A DNA stretch of 64,000 nucleotides from Uloborus plumipes (GCA_038373865.1 JAXGGA010004661.1:1-64000); one strand, 5' to 3'; positions 24,001 to 34,122 are shown, counted from the stretch's first letter. Translations and numbers: made by a program. Notes: generated by a model from the sequence alone, not told the origin.

Positions 24001-27000
24001 TTCAGGTGTCTATCATCGCGCGATGACGTCACATTTCGGGGTTCACTTCCGGATTTACGAGTTGTCCGACATTCGTCCGTCCACTGCTTCCAAACACGCA
24101 TCACTGTGCTGCTGTTACGCTGCACACGAGCGGCTATTTCACGATAAGACAATCCAACTTCACGAAAGCCGATGATCCTTCCCCGTTCCAACTCCGTAAG
24201 TTGTTGAAACCTCGCTCTTTTTCTTCGAAGAGGCATAAGCAACGTCTGATCTAACGTTTATCACAAGCAGATAACCACCTATAACCATACACGCCTTGCT
24301 GCAGCCGTCTATTTATTCGGATAAATCCGGCGTTCAGAGGGCGCTGCTCAGTTTACGCATGTGCTACGCGTCTAAAATTTTAATCATTTGCATATCGTAC
24401 CCTACTTTGCATTTGCTGAAAATTTCAGTAAATTCGCGCAAGTCCTTCATGGTGTTGTAATTTTCACAAACATGAGTTTATAAAACTTTAAATGCGTTTT
24501 TCGCCATGATGCAAATTTTCCGGATTTGTTAATTCAAATTCTTATAACTCAAGAACTAATAAAGATAACATTCTGAAATTTGGAGAACATCATTTTCAAA
24601 CAGTTTACTTGAATTTTTATTCCGCAAATTAAAAAAAAAGTTAGTTCAAAAAATATGATTTTTTGAAAGAACAGTACCTTTGAATTTTTCGAAATTTTTA
24701 CTCAAAAATTTTTAATTTTTTATTTTTAAAATTGCCGTATAAAAATTAAAGCTTGTATATTTGTCTTCACATCTATGAAAAAAAAATGAAAATTGATCAG
24801 GAATATTTTAAGTTTTTGCGATTTAAAGCGACCTCCCTTTTTTTGAAAAAAGATTTCATTAAAAAAAAAATTGTCATGTATTGTTATGATTTTGCTTCTT
24901 AAACAGATGGTGAATCAGAGTAAAAAATTTAAAAATTCTAAACTGTTTAATTATTTTTTTTTCAAAATGTGTCCCGGACCCCCTTAAATAAATGAGTAAA
25001 TAATTACTGAATGGATTGTCTGAATGGGATAAGCCATTTCCTCGCTGAAAATACTAATTTTTACTAATTGCAGTTAAATCATAATTAACTGCAGTTAATG
25101 AATTCAATGCTAAATTACTTGCAGTTAAGTTAGCTGTCTTAATAATAGTCAGTATATATTATCTAAATCATTTGAATACGGCCAAAACTATTTTCGCTCA
25201 TGATTATTGATTAAATAAATTTATTTATAGCGTTTGACAAAGCACTAATTTTTTGCGCTCATTATTATAACTCTCATTAATTGAAGTTATTTTTTGATAA
25301 ATTATTTGAGTCAATTATTAAAATAATTTGAAATATTTGAAAGAACCCATTCATTTTTTTCTTTTATAATAATAACTAGCAAAAATACCCGGCGTTGCCT
25401 GGGTCAATAATAATATTGAGAAACAATTTATATACTCACCTTTGTTTTTTTTTTCCTGAACTGAAAGAACTCAGAACACACCGCTTGGCGATTTTTAAAA
25501 TGTCGCCAAATTTTTGCGTAACTGTTTTGGGATACCTAGGATAATTTTGCTCCCCTACTTACTTTATGAAAATACATTAAGTATTATTATGTCACTAATT
25601 TTTGTCACAGAGAAATAGTTGTCAAATTCTGAGATACTATTGCTGACCACAAAATGACGTTAAAAGTTTTTGTCCTAAATGATTTCGAAATTAATAGGGA
25701 ACATTTAGCAGTTATTTATGCAAAAATGCAAATTAGTGGTAATTTTAGTCTTGTTTAAGGGTTTTATTAATTTAGTATGTGGATTACTTTACTTTTTGAC
25801 ATAATTTTAAAAAGGTTTTTAATGGATACATTCGGAATCGGAAAACAAAAGAAAAAAAACTGAACTTTTCAAATGTGGGAGTATTATATCAATGATGGAT
25901 ATTTTGCTGCAGTCGATAAATATCAGACAATAATCGGTTTATTTTGGCTACGTCGTGTAAAAAGTAAAGTATTATTACATAGTCTTCGGCACAAAAATAG
26001 GCGTCAGTTGAAAAAATCGCCGAGAATCTCAGTTATTAAAATCTTGCAGCAAATTTGGCAAAATTCCTGTTTAATCGGATACTAAGGAACTGCCCTATTA
26101 TAAGTACCAGAGAAAGTGACCAATCAAAGCAAAGAAATTTAAGAAATACCGTTAAGTTGTATTTAAAGCTCCATCAAATTCGAAAATAATGAACCTAATC
26201 AATTTATTAGTTGCCAATCTCTTCTAGCGGTTACGTTACCGATACTCTAAAACACATATTTACAAAATTCGAGAAAATAATTGACGCCGTGAACAATCTA
26301 CTAATGTTTTAGGCAGGAATTCAAGTGAAACACGGACGATCGCAACTTACCAATGCAATCGCAAATTCCAAAATTTGGATTCAAGTGAAACGAATTCACT
26401 TGAATTCGACTTACAGTAGCGGTTGCAATATACGATCGCCTCGAAGCGATTGCAATGGTGTTTCACTTGAATTCGGCCCTTAAAATACAAATCATAGAGT
26501 AAAAGCTCGTTCAAGAGCTGGCGCGTTCGTTTCCAATGTCTATGTAAAAACCATGAAGCTGAAAAAAAATTACTTTTTGATTTGACTTGAGAAAAGCCTT
26601 GAACATTTAATGCAAAAAGCGGAAATGATATACGCAATTCTAGCTATCGACAGGGAGTTGAGATGATGCACTAAATACTGAATTACTTTGCTGGAAGCCT
26701 TCGCGGATTTATGCGAAAAATGTACCTTAAATTGGAATGAAAAAAGCGCTACCAATCAAACTTTTTCGAATATCGTTATAAATTATAGCCTATGTGTTAT
26801 TCTGATGTATAAGCTACATTATGGTAAAAGTTTCATTAAAATCCATTCAGTAGTTTTTGCGTGAAAGAGGAACAAACATCCAAACATCCAAACATCCAAA
26901 CATCCAAACTTTCGCATTTATAATAGTATTAAGATTCTTATCAACTGAATAATATAGACAACAAATAATTATAGTTGTCTATATTATTTGGCACATTCTG

Positions 27001-30000
27001 ATTAACTATTGCAGCTTTTGATTAAAACTCACACTAACTGACATTTCTTGCTGTTAATTTAATCCATTTTATAATTAATAACTGAAATTATTTAATTGCG
27101 AAATTTGGGTAATTTTCAAATTAGATCTTCATAAAGACAAATATTAAATTTGGTCATTTACAGAATAAAAACGAAAATGATATTTATTTTTAAATTTGTG
27201 TCAATAGTCATGAAATTAAGTTCTTAAAATAGTTAAGGTTTATTTTTTTATTAATTATTATTTATTTATTTATTTCTTGAATTGTAGGTCGTAACTTGTT
27301 ATACTTTCACTAACCCTATATTTAAATGACAAATGGGTCATTCCATGGTAACTCAGGTTACATTTGATACACTTGTGCCTGGTTTAACACTTATTCTAAT
27401 GAAAAAAAAATGTTTTGGAAAGGTTATTGAATTTTTTTTAATTTTTAAGTACTTTTAACTAATTTAGAAATTGCAAAATATGTTAATCTATAAAATAGTT
27501 ATCTCTACTAATAATAAAGCTGAAGGTGGTTCTGTCTGTCCTTCTTTCTTTCTTTCTTTCTGTCTGTCTGTCTGTTACGCGCGTAGCGCCAAAACCGTTC
27601 GGTCGATTTTCATGCCACTTGGCACAAAATTAGTTTGTAGCATGTAGTTTTGCACCTCGAAGCGATTTTTCGAAAATTCCATTTCGTTATTTTTCTATTC
27701 GAATTCTTAGCGGAAATTCGATAAAATAGGGAAGAAATATTTCACACACATTTTCAAGTCTTATGTCATTCGAAAGCTTGAAATTTTCTGCACAAAATGA
27801 AGTTTTTTCGAAGTTTCTACGATCATCAGGAGAGCTGTAATAATTGTTTTTAGAATCCCGAAATTCAAGGCTTACCTTCAGTAAAGCAAGCTAAACGATT
27901 CTAAAATGGTTCAGCTCGATAATAAAATTTGTTTGAAAAGAAAGATGAAAAGAATTATTTCATCAACGGAAATCAACTTTTCATGTTGTTACCATGGTTA
28001 CGTTTTTATTTCGTTCTTTTTCCCTTAATAATTTTAAAAATGTATTTGTTTTTGTAACAATCCAAACTCCAAGCCTTAAGATGGCACCTGTCAATCAAAT
28101 GAGAAATCGAGTCCTTTCCTTAAAATACAGGATACCATTCTAAATTTATCGTCTGCAAAACATATTTTACTTCATTATTAATTTATTTCAATATAAATTG
28201 CAGCAAATGGCTTGAGTGAACGAATTTAGCTTTTAATTTATCGTTTGCTGGTTGATCTTTGTCGATGTTTATTGTTTTTATTATCATTGTGAAGAATAAT
28301 GCACGAAATTTCTATGACTAATACATAAAATTTTTAGGATCAGTTGAGTTTAAAAGAAAAAATTGCTCCAAATATACTTTTGCAATGTGATTATTTATTG
28401 TTGGACTGTGATTTGCAGCAATAATTGCATTTAATAAATAATGAAAGACAATATTAAAAATTAATTTTTTGGCGATTTTTTTACAATTTGGCATTCAATT
28501 CTATTTCAGTATATTTACTTCAATCTTATTGCGATATTGCAACGTTCTTTCTAAAGTATGTCATTTCGGAAAATGTATTATTTTGTTTTTGAAGTTAGGA
28601 AAGAAAACTTTCTTCTTCTTTTAAACTTTGGTAAGATTTCTGTTGGTTTCTGTGAGCAACAAAATTTTTCTTATTTTTTCTTTTGGCTTATTTTTGTGCA
28701 CCTATCTTTGGGGTTGCATTCAAATGTCCCCAAGGGGGTGATTTATCCCTTTTATGGGGTAATCAGTGCTTTCAATGCAGACCAAAGTGATATGAATTGG
28801 CGCGACCACTTGGCGATATCTCGCCAAGCTTTTGGTCACCAAGTGTTTGACGAAAAAAAATTTAGCGAAAAAAAAAATTTTTTTTTAGGTTCAATTTGGC
28901 GCTATTGGCGATATTTTGCGAAAAATCTACTGAATGATGTTAAAATCGGCGATATTTAGGAGATTAATCATTGTAAAACATTTTTTTGAATTGTTTCGTG
29001 GCAAACTAGGGATGCAAATGTTTGAATTGTTATCTTGCTCACTTCAAGCACTATTTTAGCACCTAAGGCATCTACTAAGAAATTTACACGTAAAAGGAAG
29101 TAGTGTAGGGTCTATACCAAATTTTTATATCATACTTTGAAGGAATTATAGTTGAATTATAACTAAAATAGAGTATTTTTTCTGCTATATCATTTTTTTA
29201 CAAATGAACTTTTAATTTTATACCACGGGCAAAGCCGTGCGGGTACCGCTAGTTAACCAATAAATTAATTTCTTTTGGTAACTCAGATTACCTAAAACAG
29301 ACATCTGACATACTTAGTTCACTAAGAATTTGAAATTCTGATCTTGTTAAAATTTTTGATTGATACAAAGCATTGTACATTAATCTATAGATCTCAAGCT
29401 ACTTTAAAACTTATATTTGAACGTAGACAACTACATAGAGTTTTTTTTCATTAATTATTCACTCAGTAACTCAGGTTACACATTGTTGGTAACTCAGGTT
29501 ACGCATCACAAAAATTCTTTCAATATTACTTTTTTTCCTAGTAATTAATTTAAGCTATCTGAAAGAAACACTGTTGCCAATAGAATTTAACATATTTTTG
29601 ATAAAATCAAATAAAACTTATCCAAAAAAAGTTGATTGAAAAAAAAATTAAAAATGACTTGCATGTCTCACTCTCCATGGAATGACCCAAATGTGTCAAA
29701 AAGTTTAAGAAACTATTCACATTTCTAAAGCGTACTGCCTAATTTCTCTCAGAATTCGAGCACTGAACTATTTTCTCTAAGCTTATTTATAATTCTTCTT
29801 TAAAAGCTGCAACACGGAGTAGAAAGAAGGAGAGAAATGTTCTACGGATGCGCTAGTTTGAAAGTGGCAACGAATTCTCACCGCCGCCAGAGGACGCTAC
29901 TTACCAAACCCTCCCTATTTCCTAAAGGAATCAATGTAAATGATACTGAATATGTCATCTTTTAAAATGCTGCTATGGTAAAGAAAATATATTTTTTTTT

Positions 30001-31046
30001 CAACTGGATTTTGGTGTAAACCATTGATTAACATTATGAACTAAATATGACTTTGATCCCACTGAAAATTTGCCGTATTTTTCAAGAAAGATGTTTAATC
30101 AACCGCATCTAGCTACTTGCCAAATTTGACATATACGCGACTGTATGCGACATTTTCTTTGCATTGTACGATGTTATTTTTGCTGAGAATCAGTTCTCGA
30201 AATTGTTGATAAATTAAGCATGTGGCAAAAAATTAATTATGTCAGTATTTAATTTTGTTATTAATTAAATATATTTAGTAAACAAAATAATAATTAGTTT
30301 AATTATATTTATCAAATATATTTAGTTCATAATGTTAATCGATGGTTTGAGCAAAAGTCCAATTAAAAAAATATTCTTGCCAACAGCAGTCCTTAAAAAA
30401 TGAGATTCTGTATGATTTGGCAAGTTCTTAAGTGCATTCGATTAAACCTATTTCTCAAAGAATGTGCCACCTACTTTCGTGGGATGAAACTCATATTTAA
30501 TTCATAATTTCAATCGAAGATTTACACCAAAATCCAGTCGAAAAAAAATATTTTCTTTCCCATAGCAGCATTTAAAAAGATGACAGATTCAGTATCATTT
30601 ACATTGATTCCTTTAGGAAATAGGGAGGGTTTGGTAAGTAGTGTCCTCTGGTGGCGGTGAGAATTAGTTGCCACTTTTAGGTAGCAGAGATTTAGCTCCT
30701 CCTCTTTAATCTCCTTGAGTTGCAATCTAGCATAGCCGAAGACGGATCACTAAGCGGAACAATTTCTCTTCCAGACGCAACGAGCGGCAGCGCCTCCGAT
30801 TGGGTCTACGACGTCGTGGGCTGCAAGTACAGCTTCTCTGTTGAGCTGAGGGACCGGGGGAGGTTCGGATTCCTTCTGCCCCGAACGGAGATCATCCCGA
30901 CCGGGGAAGAGACGTGGGCTGGAATAGAAGCCGTCGTTTCTCACCTGCACCACAAAGAGTTGGAGAGGAAGAGGAACTCTACCACCACCACAGACACCCC
31001 CACCACCCCTACCACAGCCGACAATAGCACCGAATATGACAATTAG
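14996..31046 (+). CDS. Zinc metallocarboxypeptidase, family M14A (six exons, 5' end missing)
   Basis: Exons 14996-15097, 18536-18751, 20082-20184, 20735-20937, 22664-22748 and 30775-31046 join in phase through GT-AG introns to give 326 residues plus stop. The family removes C-terminal amino acids from peptides using one zinc ion. Zinc ligands are H53 and E56 (HSREW) and H185 (LHSFSQ). The catalytic glutamate is E260 (ELRDRGRFGF). Substrate-binding R111, N132-R133 and Tyr237 (CPA Tyr248) are present, as are cysteines C126 and C149 of the conserved disulfide. The position that sets specificity (CPA Ile255, CPB Asp255) reads Ser244, so A or B type is not clear. The C-terminus extends about 28 residues past the usual domain as a Thr-rich tail with two N-S-T sites. 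The signal peptide, activation peptide and about 10-15 first residues of the enzyme domain are absent here. The exons are much richer in GC than the introns. Confidence 0.93.
15150..15560 (+). repeat. Three-copy tandem repeat, about 135-bp unit
   Basis: The block 'aactctgaataaaagataaaa' begins at 15177, 15312 and 15446 (spacing 135 and 134). Each unit continues 'acataaaagtgatatatt' and 'ctaaactatatt'. A single related unit, split by an insertion, lies at about 57545-58140. Confidence 0.9.
16117..16686 (+). mobile_element. Internally deleted piggyBac element (570 bp)
   Basis: TTAA target duplications flank both ends (16117-16120, 16683-16686). Terminal repeats CCCTCGTGGGTTCC and GGGACCCACGAGGG are inverted with one difference. 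A GGGGTCA motif recurs near both ends and internally (16134, 16307, 16635). The interior retains the 3' end of the transposase (Cys-rich domain). TTAA specificity and this domain are diagnostic of piggyBac; the DDE core is deleted. Confidence 0.93.
16300..16452 (+). pseudogene. piggyBac transposase C-terminal Cys-rich domain, remnant
   Basis: Visible residues include KKRRRCNFCPREL, KCIEKCHKCLKFTCKNH and, after a one-base frameshift at about 16431, VCNRCK then stop. The CxxC...CxxC...CxxH...CxxC arrangement matches the zinc-binding tail that piggyBac transposases use to bind their ends. No DDE catalytic domain precedes it; upstream frame is short and hydrophobic, apparently non-coding. Confidence 0.8.
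17171..17379. mobile_element. hAT-type MITE, 209 bp, 8-bp target duplication
   Basis: Begins CAGGGCCTGATTA and ends TTATCCCTG. An identical 8-bp repeat CTAACCAG flanks it (17163-17170 and 17380-17387). CAGGG termini plus 8-bp duplications are hallmarks of hAT elements. A larger relative is at 34895-35461. Confidence 0.88.
17850..18505 (+). repeat. Repeat family B with LINE-like tail, copy 2
   Basis: Matches 7340-7985: 'tcgccaaatttgtcac', 'tttaccccaaaaaggggtaaaag', (CATA)n at 18260-18290, 'ggtacatatgcacgtgctga', 'cgatcacaatacttcctgcactac', followed by A-rich DNA. It ends about 30 bp upstream of carboxypeptidase exon b. Confidence 0.65.
18536..18751 (+). CDS. Carboxypeptidase exon b (residues 35-106), zinc ligands His/Glu
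   Basis: Phase 0/0, bounded by ctgcag and gtgagt. Contains DAGIHSREWIAPAT with zinc ligands H53 and E56 and the Arg between them, then VNPDGY. Third codon positions are mostly G or C. Confidence 0.95.
18890..19090 (+). repeat. Interspersed repeat family D, copy 1
   Basis: 'caatacaccgccaactcg', 'catggactgcagttt', 'ctcatcagcatggaatacgaaagt' and 'agttggaggcaaaaa.cctcttata' recur in the same order at 33230-33350. Class unknown. Confidence 0.7.
19176..19654. mobile_element. 479-bp MITE with CAGTCGAACCTG termini, TA target duplication
   Basis: Left CAGTCGAACCTGCTTATCTCG and right CGAGATAGACAGGTTTGACTA are inverted with a few mismatches, with TA on both sides. Interior has repeated 'atctcgaa' motifs. 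End sequence and TA duplication resemble pogo/Tigger-type families (inference). Confidence 0.82.
20082..20184 (+). CDS. Carboxypeptidase exon c (residues 107-140 plus first base of 141)
   Basis: Acceptor ttttttag, donor gtgagt; ends in phase 1. Carries NRLWRKNR (Arg111, equivalent to CPA Arg127), Cys126 and DPNRNFD (Asn132-Arg133, the carboxylate-binding pair). Confidence 0.94.
20370..20508 (-). repeat. 5'-truncated family B / LINE-like tail, copy 3
   Basis: Inverted match to the last about 140 bp of 7845-7985 ('gtacatatgcacg' to 'atcacaatacttcctttactac'). Only the 3' end is present, as expected from 5'-truncated retrotransposition. Confidence 0.7.
20735..20937 (+). CDS. Carboxypeptidase exon d (residues 141-208), zinc ligand His185
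   Basis: The first two bases complete a Gly codon split with exon c. Contains Cys149, then LHSFSQLW with the third zinc ligand His185. The residue two after that His is Phe where bovine CPA has Tyr. Ends phase 0 at gtgagt. Confidence 0.95.
20987..21545. mobile_element. 559-bp MITE with GTCATTCCATAG ends and 5-bp duplication TAGAG
   Basis: AGTCATTCCATAG and CTATGGAATGACCC are inverted ends; TAGAG occurs at 20982-20986 and 21546-21550. The motif GTGACTAACGTAAC-like recurs three times inside (about 20999, 21146, 21337). The same family at 27335-29688 carries TAACTCAGGTTAC motifs. The element starts 49 bp after the exon d donor. Confidence 0.82.
21629..22147 (+). mobile_element. piggyBac-type MITE (TTAA ends), family P1 copy 1
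   Basis: TTAA at both ends (21629-21632, 22144-22147). Ends read CACATTTATGCCCA and TGGGCATAAATGGG-like. The whole unit is present in inverted orientation at 48760-49295. No transposase frame. TTAA target implies mobilisation by a piggyBac transposase. Confidence 0.88.
22664..22748 (+). CDS. Carboxypeptidase exon e (residues 209-236 plus first base of 237)
   Basis: Acceptor tacag, donor gtaag; ends in phase 1. Encodes AVEAINGMPYRYGPSASTL, the conserved segment before the flexible active-site tyrosine, whose codon is split over the next 8-kb intron. Confidence 0.93.
23045..24478 (-). mobile_element. Tc1-like transposon (DD34E), defective
   Basis: Terminal inverted repeats starting AACTCATGTTTATGAAAATT match for about 36 bp with two differences, flanked by TA on both sides. 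It encodes one transposase on the minus strand, now broken. Confidence 0.93.
23188..24236 (-). pseudogene. Tc1-like transposase pseudogene
   Basis: N-terminal half (24236-23808) has the paired helix-turn-helix region (LTELERGRIIGFREVGLSYR). A TAG follows near 23807, then FSDESRFNLW (first catalytic Asp) and GVMVWDAISYHGRS. A frameshift near 23570 follows, after which FQQDNARPHVARA (second Asp) and PWPAYSPDMSP are read. The codon expected for the third catalytic residue, 34 positions after the second Asp, is TAA, and a TAG replaces the Trp soon after. The frame ends PGGYTKY then stop. At least four stops and one frameshift make it inactive. Size (about 350 codons) is normal for Tc1 transposases. 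Confidence 0.92.
25378..26935 (+). repeat. Retroelement-like repeat ending in (CATCCAAA)n
   Basis: Begins 'actagcaaaaatacccggcgttgcctggg' and ends with four CATCCAAA units (about 26874-26910) and 'tttcgcatttataatagtattaagatt'. Both end types are widespread in arthropod non-LTR/SINE-like repeats. No intact reverse transcriptase is seen; an inner inverted repeat 'caagtgaaacgaattcacttg' lies near 26382-26403. Confidence 0.5.
27335..29688. mobile_element. GGGTCATTCCATGG MITE, split by a Helitron
   Basis: GGGTCATTCCATGG (27335-) and CCATGGAATGACCC (-29688) are exact inverted ends; AAAT occurs immediately outside on both sides. Internal TAACTCAGGTTAC motifs lie at 27349, 29277, 29465 and 29491. 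The Helitron at 27502-29252 interrupts it; the host alone is about 600 bp, similar to the 20987-21545 copy. Confidence 0.82.
27502..29252 (+). mobile_element. Non-autonomous Helitron, copy 1
   Basis: Begins TCTCTACTAATAATAAAGCTG after an A and ends GGGTACCGCTAG before a T. A short hairpin CACGG-gcaaag-CCGTG sits about 10 bp before the end. TC 5' end, CTAG 3' end, hairpin and A/T insertion without duplication are the Helitron signature. No Rep/helicase gene. A (TTTC)n/(TCTG)n tract follows the 5' end. The second copy (45843-47540) is inverted. It carries about 450 bp of repeat family B. Confidence 0.88.
29866..30674. repeat. Long inverted repeat upstream of the last exon
   Basis: Arms 29866-30020 and 30520-30674 ('gtggcaacgaattctcaccgccgcc...' against 'ggcggtgagaattagttgccac') pair over about 155 bp with few differences. 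A partial third copy of the inner arm is at about 30325-30410. The right arm ends about 100 bp before the exon f acceptor. Confidence 0.85.
30775..31046 (+). CDS. Carboxypeptidase exon f (residues 237-326, stop)
   Basis: Acceptor ttccag; the first two bases complete the Tyr237 codon. Encodes SDWVYDVVGCKYSF, ELRDRGRFGFLLP (catalytic Glu260) and the final helix, then a Thr/Asn-rich tail. The tag stop is at 31044-31046. No AATAAA was noticed in the following few hundred bases. Confidence 0.94.
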
Positions 31047-31254
31047 TTCTATTAGCGGATTTTGTTTGCTGATGACGCAGTTACTGGGTGTCAAACGTAT
31101 CGTTCTGTGTTATTTATTCGTTGTATTAACTTATTTTAGGATGATGATGTACTAAGATATTATGATCGGAAAAGAGGGGCCAAGGGAACAACAAACTTAT
31201 ATAAAAACAGAAACAACAGCGTGGCAGTTACACATTCTACCAAAGGAGAAAAAA

Positions 31255-31620
31255 GAAATTAAAACTAGCTACATTATTGTCTCAACTACTGTCACAGCAG
31301 CTATATCTAATGTCACCTCAACTTCAGACGCTTCAACTTCAGAAAATAACTTTTCAACATCAGTCAGTCCCCTCATATTCAACCATTGTAGCTTCAATCT
31401 CAGCCAATGTCTTCTAAACATCATGGGCAATACCACCCCATCTTCAGAAAATGCCTTTTCAACTTCAGTCAGTCCCCTCAAATGCAACCATTATAGCTTC
31501 AATCTCAGCCAATGTCTTCTAAACATCATAGGCAATACCACCTCAGTTTCAGTCACTGTCTCCTGATTTTTGACCTCTGTCTCCTCATCTTGCAGCTAGC
31601 GTCACCTTAACTTCAGTCAC
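31255..31620 (+). repeat. Degenerate minisatellite, 'cttcagtcac/cctcaacttcag' units
   Basis: Includes an 80-bp direct duplication (about 31335-31440 against 31455-31545: 'cttcagtcagtcccctcatattcaacc' and 'agcttcaatctcagccaatgtcttctaaacatcat'). It sits 200 bp after the carboxypeptidase stop and may lie in its 3' UTR. Confidence 0.75.
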
Positions 31621-32194
31621 TGTTACTATTCGACCACGAAAAAGACGAAAAATCTAACATTCGGTTTACAGCCGGAAATGTTCGTATCTATTAGTTTTTA
31701 GGGATGCCATCTTTTGCAGATGTGTGTTATTCTCCAAGTTAGACAGAGACACATTGAAATGAACAAACTCGAGCATCACATTTTTACTTTGCCCCCTCAT
31801 GTAGATGAGCTCGTCATACCTGGGAGTTTGCCAGTTCCACAGCATCCGTGGTGAAACAGTACCTCAGCTTCTGCTCCTCTCTTTTCAATGCCTTCTAATA
31901 CTAAATGCCAACGACATTTGCCTCAATACGGGAGACAGTTGTTCCACACTGAGCGCCACCTTGCGGCAATCCGATAATGCTGTTGTAATGGTGATAAATC
32001 CAAACAATATTCGAATAAAATTTTTTGATTGGTTAATTTTTAAATTTAAGTTTAGAAATCAACCAAACATTAATTTTTCTGTCTCGAAGAACTCCGATAG
32101 GTAGCAGTGCGTTGTGAACCAAGGGAGAAATTTTGCTCTATGCAAAAAAAAAAAAAAAAAAAAAGTAGTAGGCATTTAGTATTTAGGAGGCGTT

Positions 32195-32520
32195 GGTCTT
32201 TTCAACTTCAGCTGATGGCTCCTCAACTTCAGCCACTGTCTTCTAAACTTCAGCCGATGGCACCTCAAATTCAATCGCTTCCATTTCAATTTCAGCCATT
32301 CTCACTTCAATTCAAACCACTTTCACCTCAACTAGTTATAGTTTCCTCAATTCAGCCAATGACACCTCAACTTCAGTCGCTATCACCTCGATTTCTACCA
32401 CTGTCACCTCAACTTCAGTCGCTGATGCTCATCCCCATCTATTATTGGAACCACTTTAGCCGGTGACCGTGCAGCCATGACATTGTCATCACAGCCATAG
32501 AAGATGTCACCTCTACTTTC
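32195..32520 (+). repeat. Degenerate 18-bp minisatellite (tcacctcaacttcagtcg)
   Basis: About fifteen 18-bp units, related to the array at 31255-31620. The + frame reads as hexapeptide-like repeats (PLSPQLQS, PMAPQIQS), but this follows from the 18-bp period and there is no other sign of a gene. Confidence 0.8.
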
Positions 32521-33190
32521 GCCATAACCAATTTTGTTCGTGCTCAATTTTTACTCAGATCCTAATATTGAACGATTAATTATAATAGAGAAATAATTTC
32601 TTTTTCATTTAACAGTGACATATTGCCAAACTGGTATTCTCCTCTGAACATCTATTTTTTTTTTTTTGTTTTCATTTTGCATCTTTTCTCACCTGAAATA
32701 ACTACAATATTGAGCAACCACTTTTGAGCTGAAGCAATATCACGAATTCTCTTCAAAGCGCATGAAGTTATAAATAATTGGAGCAAATAATAGACAAAAC
32801 CAATCTTATCAATGCTGGCATTTAGCTAATAGTAGGCAGCTAGTTGGCTACCATTTTCTAACAATAGTCTGAAAATCCTTCATATGTCACGACAAAAATG
32901 CCAGCTTTAAAAATGACATGTCTTTATTTTGTACCAATACACACAAAGTTTTCCTCTCTAGCCACTTTTTTTTTTCAATCAGCATTTCAACTGCAAATCA
33001 ATTTGATTTTTTTTTTTAGAGCTAGAAGTTCAAAAGTAGAAGCTCGTCAAAGACAAACAGACGTAAGAAGCTCGTAAATAGAAAGTTTACCACTAATTCA
33101 TCAATGAAACATACGCTAATTATAACTGACGAGAATGAGAAAGATAGTATCCGAAAACTCTGTAATTTAACAAACCTTACTTTTCTAAAG
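32520..33190. other. No gene seen
   Basis: AT-rich DNA between the minisatellite and a family D repeat. No motif or frame of interest. Confidence 0.4.
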
Positions 33191-33355
33191 CAGTGAGTAA
33201 CCGCCCCTAAGCAAGGGCTAAGGCAGAAACATGCAATACGCCGCCAACTCGTACATTTAGATGCATGGACTGCAGTTTAAGGCTTATTCTGCCCTCATCA
33301 GCATGAAATACGAAAGTGAACAAGTTGGAGGCAAAAATCCTCTTATATACCAAAG
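33190..33355 (+). repeat. Interspersed repeat family D, copy 2
   Basis: Shares 'gcaatacgccgccaactcg', 'gcatggactgcagttt', 'ctcatcagcatgaaatacgaaagtg' and 'agttggaggcaaaaatcctcttata' with 18890-19040. The block 'cagtgagtaaccgcccctaagc' is inverted relative to 19065-19090. Confidence 0.7.
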
Positions 33356-34069
33356 AGAGCAGGAAAAAAAACTGGTAGCGAATGGGAAATTAGAATACTT
33401 AATCTTTAATTGCAACACATATCAAAAGCAATTGGAAACGCAAGTGAGAAAATGATACCACTTTTTAAACCAAATTTATGAAAATAGAACTCCAAATTTC
33501 GCACCCATTCCAGCCAAGTTAAGCTATTTTTTCTAATAATTAAAGCTTCATTTTTGACTGTAATTGTTTTATTGACTTAAAGTTACAGCTAATGTGTGTA
33601 CCTCGTTCTTCAATGTAATTACATTTCATCTAAACCTTCCTTACCTTCATCCAAAACAATTTAAGGATGTATCACGTATAAGTCAATATTTTTCTTGCAA
33701 CGTTTTTAGACTTAAATGACAAAGCATTTGGGCAAAAGCTTATGTAAATGATTTGTTGTTGCTTATCATTTATTTTTATATGTTTTTTTGTTTTGAGCAT
33801 ACTTTTTTCTGGCTCTTGGCTGGTCCAAGGTAATGTCATACATAATGTTTCCAAATCTATTCAATAAAATAGTAGTTATTTTCAATGATAATCACTCTCG
33901 AGTTTCTTATTTTACTTCATTTGTTTTTCCTAAAAGAGGCGACTATAATTTCTTACTGCGACTCAGCTTTCACGATCCGACTACTGCATCTATCACTTGT
34001 CAGTTTCTGTGTTTTCTTATTTATTTCACTAACAAGAACAACTTCTGTTTTCTTCAATCCACTACAATG
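33355..34069. other. No gene seen
   Basis: AT-rich; short frames on both strands lack motifs. Confidence 0.4.
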
Positions 34070-34122
34070 CAAAAGATGAACTGTTGTTTTTACAGCATAA
34101 TTCTGGGAGCCGAGGTTCCTAT

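Larger units (their letters stand above)
22889..24983. mobile_element. GGGGGTCAGGGACAC element, split by a Tc1 element
   Basis: GGGGGTCAGGGACAC at about 22889 is inverted as GTGTCCCGGACCCCC at about 24969-24983. The Tc1 element occupies 23045-24478; without it the host is about 660 bp and non-coding. Part of its right arm is shared with 9520-9745. Confidence 0.75.
22749..30774. other. Intron 8026 bp, repeat-filled
   Basis: Contains a Tc1 element nested in a MITE, a retroelement-like repeat, a Helitron nested in a MITE, and a long inverted repeat near the acceptor. Confidence 0.85.

Noticed and set aside
30750..31094. Open frame antisense to carboxypeptidase exon f
   Set aside because: Shadow of the coding exon; no independent motif.
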